From assembly GCA_913060555.1 (NCBI GenBank), contig CAJXRS010000014.1:1-40346 (forward strand): a stretch of DNA of 40,346 nt. Direction: 5' to 3'. This document shows, piece by piece, positions 31,260 to 40,346 of the stretch. The notes under the pieces were generated by a model. The model worked only from the letters and a program-made list of their open reading frames with translations, did not search any database and was not told the DNA's origin. Origin of the DNA: an uncultured Gammaproteobacteria bacterium (GTDB lineage: Bacteria > Pseudomonadota > Gammaproteobacteria > Pseudomonadales > Porticoccaceae). The translations under genes and the position numbers were made by a program. Every line of letters begins with the position of its first letter. Within the stretch, counting starts at the first letter, position 1.

Positions 31260-32203
31260 TAGGCGCCGGTGCGGGAGAAGATCTTCTTCGGGTTCTCCAC
31301 CATCATGGTGTCGATGTCACGGTCGCTGACCCCGGCGGCGCGCAAGGCCGGCAGCACATCCCGCGGCACATGCTCGTAGCACCAGTTGGGCGCGAATTTC
31401 TCCACATAGCTGCCGTCGAAGAAGTCCTGGAAGCTGCAGGAGTCGTGGGAGATGACCATTTGCCCCGCGAAGCCCTTCTCGCACAGCCTGGCGACCGTCT
31501 GGACGCGATCGTCGGTGGGCAGGAAGGCGTCCAGGCCGAAGCGGTCCATGCCGATGAAGCAGCCGCTGTCGAGGATCTCCTGGAGATAGTCGAGATCCGT
31601 GGAATCGCCCATGTGGCCGATCACGATGCGGCTCAGGTCGACGCCGAACTCGCGAAACGCCGCGACCTGATCACGTGCCGAGGTATTGGCGACGGTGGTG
31701 TGGGTCGAGATCGGCACCCCGGTCTCCCGGTGCGCGGTCGCCGCGGCCTGCAGCAGCTTCTTGTTGAAGGCATCCACGCCGGGATGATCGCTGGCGCACT
31801 TGATGATCCCGGCCCTGGTGCCGGTGCCCAGGATGCCCTCGCGGATGTCGCGGGTCATGTAGCTGGCCAGCTTGTCTACCTCCCAGGAGTGCATCTGCGG
31901 TTCCTCGGTCCAGTAGAAGCCGGTGGCGACCACCACATTGACGCCGGTTTGCTCGGCGACCTGCCGGATGGCATGGATGTCGCGGCCGAGATTGATCGGG
32001 GTGAGGTCGACGATCGACTTGACGCCGCGGTCGGCAGCCCGCTTGAGGGCTGCGGCGGCCTTGGGAATTTCGGTCTCGGCGGCGTAGTAGTCGTTGAAGT
32101 TCTGGCGCATCGACCAGCTGGCGACCACGATGTGCTCGTGCATCAGGCACATTCCCAGATCGCCGACGTCGATCGCGCCGAGTGCGGTTTCCACCTGTGG
32201 CAT
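31256..32203 (-). CDS. Phosphotriesterase-family (amidohydrolase superfamily) hydrolase
   Basis: MCLMHEHIVVASW (HxH), VVVATGFYW, ETGVPISTHTTV, IVIGHMGDSTDLDYLQEILDSGCFIGMDRFG, GQMVISHDSCSF. Confidence 0.88.
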   Translation of the reverse strand: MPQVETALGAIDVGDLGMCLMHEHIVVASWSMRQNFNDYYAAETEIPKAAAALKRAADRGVKSIVDLTPINLGRDIHAIRQVAEQTGVNVVVATGFYWTEEPQMHSWEVDKLASYMTRDIREGILGTGTRAGIIKCASDHPGVDAFNKKLLQAAATAHRETGVPISTHTTVANTSARDQVAAFREFGVDLSRIVIGHMGDSTDLDYLQEILDSGCFIGMDRFGLDAFLPTDDRVQTVARLCEKGFAGQMVISHDSCSFQDFFDGSYVEKFAPNWCYEHVPRDVLPALRAAGVSDRDIDTMMVENPKKIFSRTGAY

Positions 32204-32351
32204 GGTTCCCCCCGTGTGCTGTGGTTGTGTAATGGTGCGCCCGGCGCTGCCGCCGGGTCGGGCAAGGGCAGACAACGCCCGATAGTAGAAGAACTCCGGG
32301 GCCGGGGGAAGTATGGGGACGGCTCCCGTGGGCCTGGGGTAGAATACCCGC

Positions 32352-32706
32352 GAAGTCGGCCGGACAGTCGCTGTCGCGCTTGCGCGGTGGAGGAAAGTCC
32401 GGGCTCCACAGGGCAGAGTGCCAGGTAACGCCTGGGGGGCGTGAGCCCACGGAAAGTGCCGCAGAAAACATACCGCCGATGGCCGCTGCCCAGGCAGTGG
32501 ATCAGGTAAGGGTGAAAAGGTGCGGTAAGAGCGCACCGCGCGTCTGGCAACAGGCGTGGCAGGGTAAACCCCACTCGGAGCAAGGCCAAATAGGAACCCC
32601 ATGGCGCGGCCCGCGTTGGGTTCGGGTAGGCCGCAAGAGGCGTGCGGTGACGCGCGTCCCAGATGAATGACTGTCCACGACAGAACCCGGCTTACAGGCC
32701 GACTTC
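32352..32706 (+). ncRNA. rnpB: RNase P RNA component, bacterial type A
   Basis: P1 helix GAAGTCGGCC (32352-32361) pairs perfectly with GGCCGACTTC (32697-32706). Core signatures GGAGGAAAGTCCGGGCTCCACAGGGCAGAGTGCCAGGTAACGCCTGG, GAAAGTGCCGCAGAAAACATACCGCC, GGTAAGGGTGAAAAGGTGCGGTAAGAGCGCACCGC, GGTAAACCCCACTCGGAGCAAGGCCAAATAG, AGATGAATGACTGTCCACGACAGAACCCGGCTTACAG. Confidence 0.98.
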
Positions 32707-32931
32707 ACTCCTTCTTCGGCGGGCAGCCCGGCTGGCTCGCCGCCAGGGGCAGCGGGCGGGCCGGTAGCCCGCTCCCCCTCCCCCGCGACTCCTCAAGAAC
32801 TACTTTAAGTTAATCCATCACCGCGCTGATTTGGCGAGCCATTCTTTTTCCAGAATTCTGCTGGTTCGAGATTTCACTGCGAGATCGGTGGATTTCCCCG
32901 CAAATTTCGCGAGTTTCCGGCCCAGGGCTGC

Positions 32932-32959
32932 TTGACTTTGGTTTGATGAGGCATATAGT
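32932..32959 (+). promoter_or_regulatory. Putative sigma70 promoter of the dcw cluster (TTGACT-N16-TATAGT)
   Basis: TTGACT at 32932-32937, 16-bp spacer, TATAGT at 32954-32959, about 65 bp upstream of the mraZ GTG. Confidence 0.75.
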
Positions 32960-32993
32960 GGGGCAAATCGGAAATTTGTGGGGAATTGTGGTC
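32959..32993 (+). promoter_or_regulatory. Putative MraZ-binding boxes (10-bp-phased TGGGN-like repeats)
   Basis: TGGGG at 32959-32963 and 32979-32983, TGGTC at 32989-32993, degenerate CGGAA at 32969-32973; all in one 10-bp register. Confidence 0.65.
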
Positions 32994-33022
32994 TCCCCGC
33001 GGGCACAATCAGCGGAGGCCCG

Positions 33023-33478
33023 GTGTTTCGCGGCAGCAACGAGATCAACATGGATGCCAAGGGACGCATGGCGGTGCCGTCCCGGTATCGGGACGCGTTG
33101 CTGGCCCAGGGCGACGGCCAATTGGTTGCGACCATCGACATCGAGGACCGCTGCCTCTTGCTGTACCCGCTGCCGGCCTGGCAGGAGATCGAGACCCAGA
33201 TCGCACGTCTGCCGACCTTCAATCCCGATACCCGCCGTCTGCAACGGCTACTGATCGGGCACGCACGGGAGCTGGATCTCGACGGCAATGGTCGGGTGCT
33301 CATTCCCCCCGAGTTGCGCACCTACGCCGGACTGGAAAAGCAGGTGGTGCTGGTCGGCCAGGGTCACCGCTTCGAGTTGTGGAGCGCGGATAACTGGGGC
33401 GTCCGCCGCGAGGAATGGCTCGCCGAGGCCGCCGGCGGGCGGGCGATCCCGGCGGAAATGCAGAGCCTGTCGCTGTAG
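33023..33478 (+). CDS. mraZ: Transcriptional regulator MraZ (GTG start)
   Basis: VFRGSNEINMDAKGRMAVPSRYRDALLAQGDGQLVATIDIEDRCLLLYPLPAWQEIE; GRVLIPPELRTYAGLEKQVVLVGQGHRFELWS. Confidence 0.97.
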   Translation: MFRGSNEINMDAKGRMAVPSRYRDALLAQGDGQLVATIDIEDRCLLLYPLPAWQEIETQIARLPTFNPDTRRLQRLLIGHARELDLDGNGRVLIPPELRTYAGLEKQVVLVGQGHRFELWSADNWGVRREEWLAEAAGGRAIPAEMQSLSL

Positions 33479-33504
33479 CGCCCCGGGCGCCGGCGGAGCG
33501 CACC

Positions 33505-34431
33505 ATGGGGGGCGGACACCAGACGGTATTGCGGGATGAGGCGGTGACGGCCTTGTTGACGGATCGGGATGGGTTTTACGTGGACTGTACCTTTGGCCGC
33601 GGCGGCCACAGCGCCGAACTGCTGCGGCGCCTCGACCCCGGCGCACGCCTGCTGGCGATCGATCTGGACCCCGAGGCCTGCGCCGCGGCCGCTGCGCAGG
33701 CGGCCGAAGATCCGCGCCTGGAGATCGTCCAGGGCTCCTTTGCGGAGCTGCCGGCGCTGCTCGATGCGCGCGGCAGGCGCGGCCGGGTCGCCGGGATCCT
33801 GCTCGATCTCGGGGTGTCGTCGCCGCAGCTGGACGACGCGGCGCGGGGTTTCAGTTTCCTGCGCGACGGCCCGCTGGACATGCGCATGGATCCGCAGCAG
33901 GGCGAGAGCGCCGCGGCCTGGCTGGCGCGGGCCCGGGAGTCCGAGATCGTCGCGGTGCTGCGCGACTACGGCGAAGAGCGCCACGCGCGGCGCATCGCGC
34001 GCGCCATCGTGAGCGCCCGCGCCAGGGCGCCGCTGGAGCGCACCACGCAGCTCGCGGAGGTGATCGCCGCCGCCCATCCGGCCTGGCAGCCCGGGCGCCA
34101 TCCGGCGACCCAATCGTTCCAGGCCATCCGCATCCAGGTCAACGGCGAGCTGGATGCACTGCGCGCGTTGCTCGCCGAGGTCATCGAGCTGCTCCAGGTG
34201 GGCGGGCATTTGGTGGTGATCAGCTTTCATTCGTTGGAGGACCGGTTGGTCAAGCGCTTCATTCGCGACGCCGAGCATCCCAGGGTGCCGCGCGGCCTGC
34301 CTATCGAGGAGTCCCGGCTGCCGCGCCGACTGCGCAGGCTGGGCCGCGCCCAGCGAGCCTCGGCGACGGAACTGGCGACCAACCCCAGGGCGCGCAGTGC
34401 GGTGCTGCGCGCCGCGGAGAAGTTGGCGTGA
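33505..34431 (+). CDS. rsmH: 16S rRNA (cytosine(1402)-N4)-methyltransferase
   Basis: GGHQTVLRDEAVTALLTDRDGFYVDCTFGRGGHSAELLRRL; GVSSPQLDDAARGFSF..GPLDMRMD; HLVVISFHSLEDRLVKRFIRD. Confidence 0.97.
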   Translation: MGGGHQTVLRDEAVTALLTDRDGFYVDCTFGRGGHSAELLRRLDPGARLLAIDLDPEACAAAAAQAAEDPRLEIVQGSFAELPALLDARGRRGRVAGILLDLGVSSPQLDDAARGFSFLRDGPLDMRMDPQQGESAAAWLARARESEIVAVLRDYGEERHARRIARAIVSARARAPLERTTQLAEVIAAAHPAWQPGRHPATQSFQAIRIQVNGELDALRALLAEVIELLQVGGHLVVISFHSLEDRLVKRFIRDAEHPRVPRGLPIEESRLPRRLRRLGRAQRASATELATNPRARSAVLRAAEKLA

Positions 34432-34703
34432 CACCGCTCCGCGAGCGCCAACTGGTGGCCGTGCTGTGGCTCGCGGTGCTCGCCTCGGCGCTGGCCGCGG
34501 TGTCCGTCAGTCACGAATGCCGGCGCCTCTACGCCCGGCTCGCGGAGTCGGAACGCACCGAACACCACCTCCAGGTGGAATGGGGCCGCTACTTGCTGGA
34601 GCGCAGCACCTGGGCGTCTCCGGGACGGATCGAAAAGCAGGCCCGAGAGGAATACGGTCTGCGTGCGCCGGCCCTGGATGAAATCATCAGGATGCGGCCA
34701 TGA
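34428..34703 (+). CDS. ftsL: Cell division protein FtsL
   Basis: 91 aa, single N-terminal TM, coiled-coil-like SHECRRLYARLAESERTEHHLQVEWGRYLLERSTWASPGRIEKQAREEYGL, located between rsmH and ftsI. Confidence 0.93.
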   Translation: MTPLRERQLVAVLWLAVLASALAAVSVSHECRRLYARLAESERTEHHLQVEWGRYLLERSTWASPGRIEKQAREEYGLRAPALDEIIRMRP

Positions 34704-36460
34704 TCCGCAGATCACCCCGCCCGCAGCGCGCGATCGCCTATTGGCGGTACCTGGCAGTGGTCGCCGGGCTGGTGGCGCTGCCCGTGCTGGCGCTGTGGCA
34801 GGCCGCCAGCCTGCAGGTGCTGGAAGGCGGCGAGCGCGGCGCGCGCTTTCTGCAGAATCAGGGCGACGCCCGCACCCAGCGCGCGCTGCCCATCCCCGCT
34901 TACCGGGGGTTGATCACTGATCGCCGCGGCGAGCCGCTGGCGGTCAGCACCCCGGTGGTGACCCTCTGGGCCGATCCCCGCACCCTGCCCGGGGATCGCG
35001 AGTCGCTGGCACCGCTGGCGCGCGAGCTCGGCGTTTCGGTGGAGCGCATCCAGCAGCTGCTGGCCGCCAACGCCGAGCGCGAGTTCATGTTCCTGGCGCG
35101 GCAATGGAATCCCGGCGACGCTGCCAGGGTGCTCGACCTGGACATCCCGGGAGTCCATGCCCGCGATGAGTTCAAGCGCTATTACCCGGCCGGCGAGGTG
35201 ACCGCGCAACTGGTCGGCTTCACCAACATCGACGACCGCGGCCAGGAGGGCATGGAGCTGGCCTACGACCACTGGCTGGCCGGCGCACCCGGTGAGCGGC
35301 GGGTGATCCGCGATCGCAAGGGCCGGGTGATCAAGGACATCGAACTGGTGCGCAGCGAAAAGCCGGGCAACGATCTGGCGCTGTCGATCGATCTGCGCCT
35401 GCAGTATCTCGCCTACCGGGAACTGCGCGCGGCCCTGGAGCAGCATCGGGCGGCGGCCGGCACGGTGGTGATGCTGGATGTGCATACCGGGGAAGTGCTG
35501 GCCATGGTCAGCCAACCCTCGTTCAACCCCAATGATCGCGGCCGCATCGACAACGGCGCGTTGCGCAACCGTGCGCTCACCGACCAGCTGGAACCCGGTT
35601 CGACCATGAAGCCGTTCACCATGGTGGCGGCCCTGGAGAGCGGCCGCTACCGGCCCGATACCCCCATCGACACCGCGCCCGGCTGGATTCACTTCGGCCG
35701 CAAGACCTATCGCGATCACCGCAACTACGGTCTGCTGGACCTCACCGGCGTGCTCGCCAAGTCGAGCCAGGTGGGTACCACCAAGGTGGCCATGACCCTG
35801 GAGCCGGAACAGATTCGCAATGTCTTCGAGCGCGTGGGCCTCGGCCAGGCGTTGGGCACGGGTTTCCCCGGCGAGAACACCGGCAGTCTGCCGGTGCGGC
35901 GCAAGTGGGCGCTGAGCGAGCACGCCGCGCTGGCGTTCGGCTACGGGATTACCACAACCCCCCTGCAACTGGCCGCCGCCTACGCGGTGCTTGCCAACAG
36001 CGGCCTCCGCCAGCCGGTTTCGCTGCTGCGTCGCAGCCCGGGCGAGACCGCCAAGGCCGAGCGGCGCCAGGTGATCGCTCCGCAGATCGCCGCCCAGGTG
36101 CGCACCATGATGAAGGCGGTGGTCGAGCGCGGCACCGCCACCCGCGCCGCCATCCCGGTGTACGCCGCGGCCGGCAAGACGGGCACCACTCATAAGGTCG
36201 GCCCCGGTGGTTATCAGGACCACCGCTATGTGGCCCTGTTTGCGGGCATGGCGCCGGCGGAGGCGCCGGAGCTGGTCACCGTGGTGGTGATCGACGATCC
36301 CCGCGCCGAGGGTTACTTCGGCGGCCTGGCGGCGGCGCCGGTGTTCGCGGCGGTGACCTCCGGCGCCCTGCGGCTGTTCGCGGTGCAGCCGCCGGGCGCG
36401 CCGCAGCGGATCGCCGGCGATGCCAGTCCCGCGGAGCCGGTCGGGGGAGGTGCCGGGTGA
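34700..36460 (+). CDS. ftsI: Peptidoglycan D,D-transpeptidase FtsI (PBP3)
   Basis: YRGLITDRRGEPLAVSTPVVTLWADPR; EPGSTMKPFTM (SxxK); AKSSQVGTTKVAM; AAGKTGTTHKV (KTGT). Confidence 0.97.
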   Translation: MIRRSPRPQRAIAYWRYLAVVAGLVALPVLALWQAASLQVLEGGERGARFLQNQGDARTQRALPIPAYRGLITDRRGEPLAVSTPVVTLWADPRTLPGDRESLAPLARELGVSVERIQQLLAANAEREFMFLARQWNPGDAARVLDLDIPGVHARDEFKRYYPAGEVTAQLVGFTNIDDRGQEGMELAYDHWLAGAPGERRVIRDRKGRVIKDIELVRSEKPGNDLALSIDLRLQYLAYRELRAALEQHRAAAGTVVMLDVHTGEVLAMVSQPSFNPNDRGRIDNGALRNRALTDQLEPGSTMKPFTMVAALESGRYRPDTPIDTAPGWIHFGRKTYRDHRNYGLLDLTGVLAKSSQVGTTKVAMTLEPEQIRNVFERVGLGQALGTGFPGENTGSLPVRRKWALSEHAALAFGYGITTTPLQLAAAYAVLANSGLRQPVSLLRRSPGETAKAERRQVIAPQIAAQVRTMMKAVVERGTATRAAIPVYAAAGKTGTTHKVGPGGYQDHRYVALFAGMAPAEAPELVTVVVIDDPRAEGYFGGLAAAPVFAAVTSGALRLFAVQPPGAPQRIAGDASPAEPVGGGAG

Positions 36461-37956
36461 TGGCCGCCGAACACCAGCCGGGCATCCGCCTCGCCGAGCT
36501 GGTCACCGAGATCGCGGTGCCGGCGTCCGGCGCCGGCCTGCGGGTGAGCGGTCTCGCGCTCGACAGCCGCACGGTGCGCCCGGGCGACCTGTTCTTCGCA
36601 CTGCGCGGGCAGCGTCACGACGGCCGGGAGTTTCTCGCCGCCGCCGCCGCAGCCGGCGCTGTGGCGGCGCTGGTCGACACTGCGGCACCGGCGCCGGGCG
36701 CGCCATTGCCGGTGTTCGAGGTGGCGGAACTGGCGCAGCGGATCAGCGCCATCGCCGGCCGCTTTTACGGCGAGCCCAGCCATGCGCTTGCGGTGACCGG
36801 CATTACCGGCACCAACGGCAAGACCACCTGCTGCCAGTTGCTGGCCCAGTTGTTCACCGCTCTGGAAGCGCCCGCCGGGGTGATCGGCACCCTGGGTGCC
36901 GGCCTGCTCGGTGCCGCGCCGCAGGATACGGGCTTCACCACCCCCGATGCCGTCGCCACCCAGCGCCTGCTCGCCGAACTGCGCGCCGCCGGCGCGCGCC
37001 GGGTGGCCATGGAAGTGTCCTCCCACAGCCTGGCGCAGGGCCGGGTGGCGGCGGTGCGCTTGCACACCGCACTGTTCACCAACCTGAGCCGGGACCACCT
37101 CGATTACCACGCGAACATGGACGCCTACCGCGAGACCAAGGCGCGCCTCTTCCGCCAGCCGGAACTCCGGGTCGCGGTTGTCAACCTGGACGACCCGGCC
37201 GGTCGCGTCATGGCCGCCGCACTGCCGGCGAAGGTGCGGCGCCTGGGTTACTCCGCGCGCGGCGCCGGCGCCGAACTGCGCGTCGTGCGGGCGGACCTGG
37301 GTCCGGCCGGTGTGCGCGCCCGGATCGCCACCCCCTGGGGCGCGGGCGAGCTGGTCAGCCCACTGCCCGGGGCGTTCAATCTCGCCAATCTGCTGGCGGT
37401 CATCGCCGCGGCCTGCGGCCAGGGCTTCGCGCTCGACGCGGTATTGGCCGCGGTGCCGCGGTTGCGCGCCGCGCCCGGGCGCATGCAGGAGGTGGGCGGC
37501 GGCCCGCCCAGGGTGATGGTCGACTACGCCCATACCCCGGATGCCCTGCAGCAGGCGCTGGCGGCCTTGCGTCCGGTTACCCAGGGGCGGCTGTGGTGCG
37601 TTTTCGGTTGTGGCGGCGAGCGCGATCGGGGCAAGCGCCCGCAGATGGGCGCGATTGCCGCGCAGGATGCCGATCGACTGGTGCTGACCAGCGACAACCC
37701 GCGTGGCGAGGATCCACAGGAGATTCTCGCCGAGATCCTCGCCGGCCTGCCCGCGCGGCAGCGCGATGCAGTGGCGGTCATGGCTGACCGCCGCCAGGCC
37801 ATCGAACACGCCATCGCCGCCGCCGGTCCCGAAGACTGTGTGCTGATCGCCGGGAAGGGACACGAGACCTGGCAGGAGATCCGCGGGGTGCGCTGGCCGT
37901 TCGACGACGCTGCGGTCGCGCGCGCCGCGCTCGCTGTCCGGGAGGCGGGCCGATGA
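36460..37956 (+). CDS. murE: UDP-N-acetylmuramoyl-L-alanyl-D-glutamate--2,6-diaminopimelate ligase
   Basis: GLALDSRTVRPGDLFFALRGQRHDG; GITGTNGKTTCCQLLAQ; SHSLAQGRV; TSDNPRGEDPQEIL (DNPR motif of meso-DAP-adding MurE); AGKGHETWQ. Confidence 0.97.
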   Translation: MAAEHQPGIRLAELVTEIAVPASGAGLRVSGLALDSRTVRPGDLFFALRGQRHDGREFLAAAAAAGAVAALVDTAAPAPGAPLPVFEVAELAQRISAIAGRFYGEPSHALAVTGITGTNGKTTCCQLLAQLFTALEAPAGVIGTLGAGLLGAAPQDTGFTTPDAVATQRLLAELRAAGARRVAMEVSSHSLAQGRVAAVRLHTALFTNLSRDHLDYHANMDAYRETKARLFRQPELRVAVVNLDDPAGRVMAAALPAKVRRLGYSARGAGAELRVVRADLGPAGVRARIATPWGAGELVSPLPGAFNLANLLAVIAAACGQGFALDAVLAAVPRLRAAPGRMQEVGGGPPRVMVDYAHTPDALQQALAALRPVTQGRLWCVFGCGGERDRGKRPQMGAIAAQDADRLVLTSDNPRGEDPQEILAEILAGLPARQRDAVAVMADRRQAIEHAIAAAGPEDCVLIAGKGHETWQEIRGVRWPFDDAAVARAALAVREAGR

Positions 37957-39341
37957 CGATTCGTCCCCTGACCCTTTCGGAGGCCGCGGGCGCCTTCGGC
38001 GGTACCCTGCTCTATCCGGATTGCCGGTTTCGCCGGGTATCCACCGACACCCGGCGGCTGCGCCCGGGCGAGCTGTTCGTGGCGCTGCGCGGCGCGCACT
38101 TCGACGCCCACGACTTTCTGCCCGAGGCCGCGCGCCAGGCCTGTGGCCTGGTGGTCGAGCGCGCCGACAAGGCGTTGCTGCTGCCGCAATGGGTGGTGCC
38201 GGACACCACGCGGGCGCTGGGCGAGTTGGCCACCCTGGCCCACGCGCAGTTCAGCGGCCCGGTCATTGGCATCACCGGCAGCAGTGGCAAGACCACCGTC
38301 AAGGAGATGACCGCGGCCATTCTCCGCGGCCTGGCCCCGGTGCTGGCCAGCCGCGGCAATTTCAACAACCACATCGGTTTGCCGCTGACCCTGTTGTCCG
38401 GCGAGCCCGAACAGCGCTTCGCGGTGCTGGAAATGGGTGCCAGCGGTGCCGGCGAGATTGCCTACCTGGCGGAAATCGCGCGCCCCTCGGTGGCGGTGGT
38501 GACCAATGTGCTGCCCGCCCACATCCAGGGTTTCGGATCCCTGGACGGGGTGGCGCGCGGCAAGGGAGAAATCTATCGGGCGCTGGGTCCGCGCGGCACC
38601 GCGGTGTTCAACCTCGACCTCGAGGCCCGCTGGCTGGAGTCGTGGCGGGCCAATCTGCCCTGCCTGGAGTCGATCAGCTTTGCGGTCGACGATCCCGCCG
38701 CCGAGGTCACCGCCGCCGATCTGCGCCTCGACGCCGAGGGCCGCGCCAGCTTTCTGCTGCGCGCGCCGGCGGGGGAGGTGCCGGTCAGCCTGCAGCTACC
38801 TGGCCGCCACAATGTCACCAACGCCCTGGCCGCGGCAGCCTGTGCGCTGGCCGCCGGCGCCGACCTGGCGGCGATCGCCGCCGGGCTGCGCGCGGTACTG
38901 CCGGCGTCGGGTCGCATGCAGGTGCGCCGCGGCGCCCGCGGCGCGCGCCTCATTGACGACAGCTACAACGCCAATCCGGGCTCGGTGCGTGTCGCCATCG
39001 AGACGCTCGCCACCTATGGGGGCCGGCGTCTGCTGGTGTTGGGAGACATGGCCGAACTGGGCGCCGATGCCGCCGCGCAGCACCGCGAGATCGGGAGTTA
39101 TGCCCGCCAGTTGGGCATCGAGGGGCTCTGTGTCTGGGGTCCCCTGAGTGCGCTGGCGGCGGAGAGTTTCGGCGCCGGCGCCGAAGTGTTCGCCGACAAG
39201 GAGGCCCTGGGGCGGGCGTTGCTCGCCCGGCTCGACGCCGACACCACGGTACTGATCAAGGGTTCCCGCTCCGCGGGGATGGAAGACATCGTCCGCATGC
39301 TCGACGGGGGGAATGCGCGCCATGCTGCTCTGGCTGACTGA
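37953..39341 (+). CDS. murF: UDP-N-acetylmuramoyl-tripeptide--D-alanyl-D-alanine ligase
   Basis: [95 protein letters not shown]. Confidence 0.97.
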   Translation: MTIRPLTLSEAAGAFGGTLLYPDCRFRRVSTDTRRLRPGELFVALRGAHFDAHDFLPEAARQACGLVVERADKALLLPQWVVPDTTRALGELATLAHAQFSGPVIGITGSSGKTTVKEMTAAILRGLAPVLASRGNFNNHIGLPLTLLSGEPEQRFAVLEMGASGAGEIAYLAEIARPSVAVVTNVLPAHIQGFGSLDGVARGKGEIYRALGPRGTAVFNLDLEARWLESWRANLPCLESISFAVDDPAAEVTAADLRLDAEGRASFLLRAPAGEVPVSLQLPGRHNVTNALAAAACALAAGADLAAIAAGLRAVLPASGRMQVRRGARGARLIDDSYNANPGSVRVAIETLATYGGRRLLVLGDMAELGADAAAQHREIGSYARQLGIEGLCVWGPLSALAAESFGAGAEVFADKEALGRALLARLDADTTVLIKGSRSAGMEDIVRMLDGGNARHAALAD

Positions 39342-40299
39342 TTACCTGACGCAGTACTACAGCGGCTTCGCCGTGTTCGACTACCTGACGCTGCGCGCCA
39401 TCATGGGCGTGCTGACCGCGCTGGGCATGTCGCTGCTGTTGGGCCCGGGCTTGATCCGCCGGCTCAACGCCCTGCAGATCGGCCAGGCGGTGCGCGATGA
39501 TGGGCCGCGCTCCCATCTCAGCAAGACCGGCACTCCGACCATGGGCGGTGCTCTCATCCTGCTCGCCATCTTCGTCAGCACCCTGCTGTGGTCGGATCTG
39601 GGCAACCGCTATGTCTGGGTGGTGTTGCTGGTGACCCTGGCGTTCGGCGCCATCGGCTGGGTGGACGACTACCGCAAGGTGGTGGCGCGCAATTCCCGCG
39701 GGCTGCCGGCGCGCTGGAAGTATCTGTGGCAGTCGCTGGCGGGGTTGGCCGCGGCCATCTTCCTGTACGCGACCGCCGACGTCCCGGCTGCCACCGAACT
39801 GATCGTGCCCTTCTTCAAGAACGTCAACTGGGCGATGGGCTGGGGCTTCGTACTGCTCGCCTATTTCGTGATCGTCGGCACCAGCAACGCGGTCAACCTC
39901 ACCGATGGCCTGGACGGCCTCGCCATCATGCCGACAGTGCTGGTCGGCGGCGCCCTGGGCGTGTTCGCGTACCTGGTGGGCCACGCGGAGTTCTCTCGCT
40001 ACCTGCACATTCCCTTCATTCCGGGCGCCGGCGAACTGGCGGTGTTCTGCGCGGGCCTGGCCGGCGCCGGCCTGGGTTTTCTCTGGTTCAACGCCTACCC
40101 GGCACAGGTCTTCATGGGCGATGTCGGCGCTCTGGCGCTGGGTGCCGCGCTCGGGGTGATCGCGGTGATCGTCCGCCACGAGATCGTGCTCTTCATCATG
40201 GGCGGCATCTTCGTGCTGGAGACGGTGTCGGTAATGCTCCAGGTGGCCTCCTACAAGCTTACCGGCAAGCGCATCTTTCGCATGGCGCCCATCCATCAC
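39322..40299 (+). CDS. mraY: Phospho-N-acetylmuramoyl-pentapeptide-transferase MraY, 3'-truncated by contig end
   Basis: [78 protein letters not shown]. Residues after HH (LSLIHI) are adapter-encoded. Confidence 0.97.
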
Positions 40300-40346
40300 C
40301 TGTCTCTTATACACATCTGACGCTGCCGACGAATAGAGAGGTGTAG
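40300..40346 (-). other. Nextera adapter read-through (mosaic end, Read 1 primer site, i5 index, start of P5), sequencing artefact
   Basis: CTGTCTCTTATACACATCT GACGCTGCCGACGA ATAGAGAG GTGTAG; the index region is the reverse complement of CTCTCTAT followed by reverse-complemented P5-side sequence. Confidence 0.98.

Noticed and set aside
32502-32708. 68-aa ORF MKSACKPGSVVDSHSSGTRVTARLLRPTRTQRG... (minus strand)
   Set aside because: Lies entirely within and antisense to rnpB; a well-known type of spurious annotation over RNase P RNA.
32751-32773. Hairpin AGCGGGC...GCCCGCT downstream of rnpB as a rho-independent terminator
   Set aside because: Followed by a C-rich tract rather than a T-run; cannot be supported as a canonical terminator.

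Overview
The window is a GC-rich chromosomal segment, apparently gammaproteobacterial and largely housekeeping. It is bounded at both ends by unremoved Illumina Nextera adapter: positions 1-25, and 40300-40346 including a readable i5 index. True genomic sequence is about 26..40299. Gene order: argA (5'-truncated), ABM monooxygenase (-), SAM methyltransferase (-), CaiB/BaiF CoA-transferase, ilvD, folA-thyA-lgt and a HAD phosphatase (-), a 1337-aa uncharacterised membrane protein, SDR, TauE/SafE, birA-coaX-SPOR protein, cold-shock protein, prfC, D-aminoacylase-like amidohydrolase (-), gcdH-like acyl-CoA dehydrogenase (-), alr, FtsN-like SPOR protein (-), acetoacetyl-CoA synthetase (-), dolP-diaA-yraN-lpoA (-), rsmI, tesB, phosphotriesterase-family protein (-), rnpB (RNase P RNA), and the start of the dcw cluster (mraZ-rsmH-ftsL-ftsI-murE-murF-mraY, truncated). 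I saw no phage, CRISPR, toxin-antitoxin or defence island. The items most worth a second look are: (i) a tightly packed chain of perfect hairpins filling the tesB/phosphotriesterase convergent intergenic region (31076-31259); (ii) the 1337-aa uncharacterised protein, which looks like an internal duplication with a second signal-peptide-like segment; (iii) an 8.4-copy heptanucleotide tandem repeat at 23844-23902; (iv) 10-bp-phased MraZ-box-like sites at the mraZ promoter. All assignments come from reading the sequence; no database search was run.
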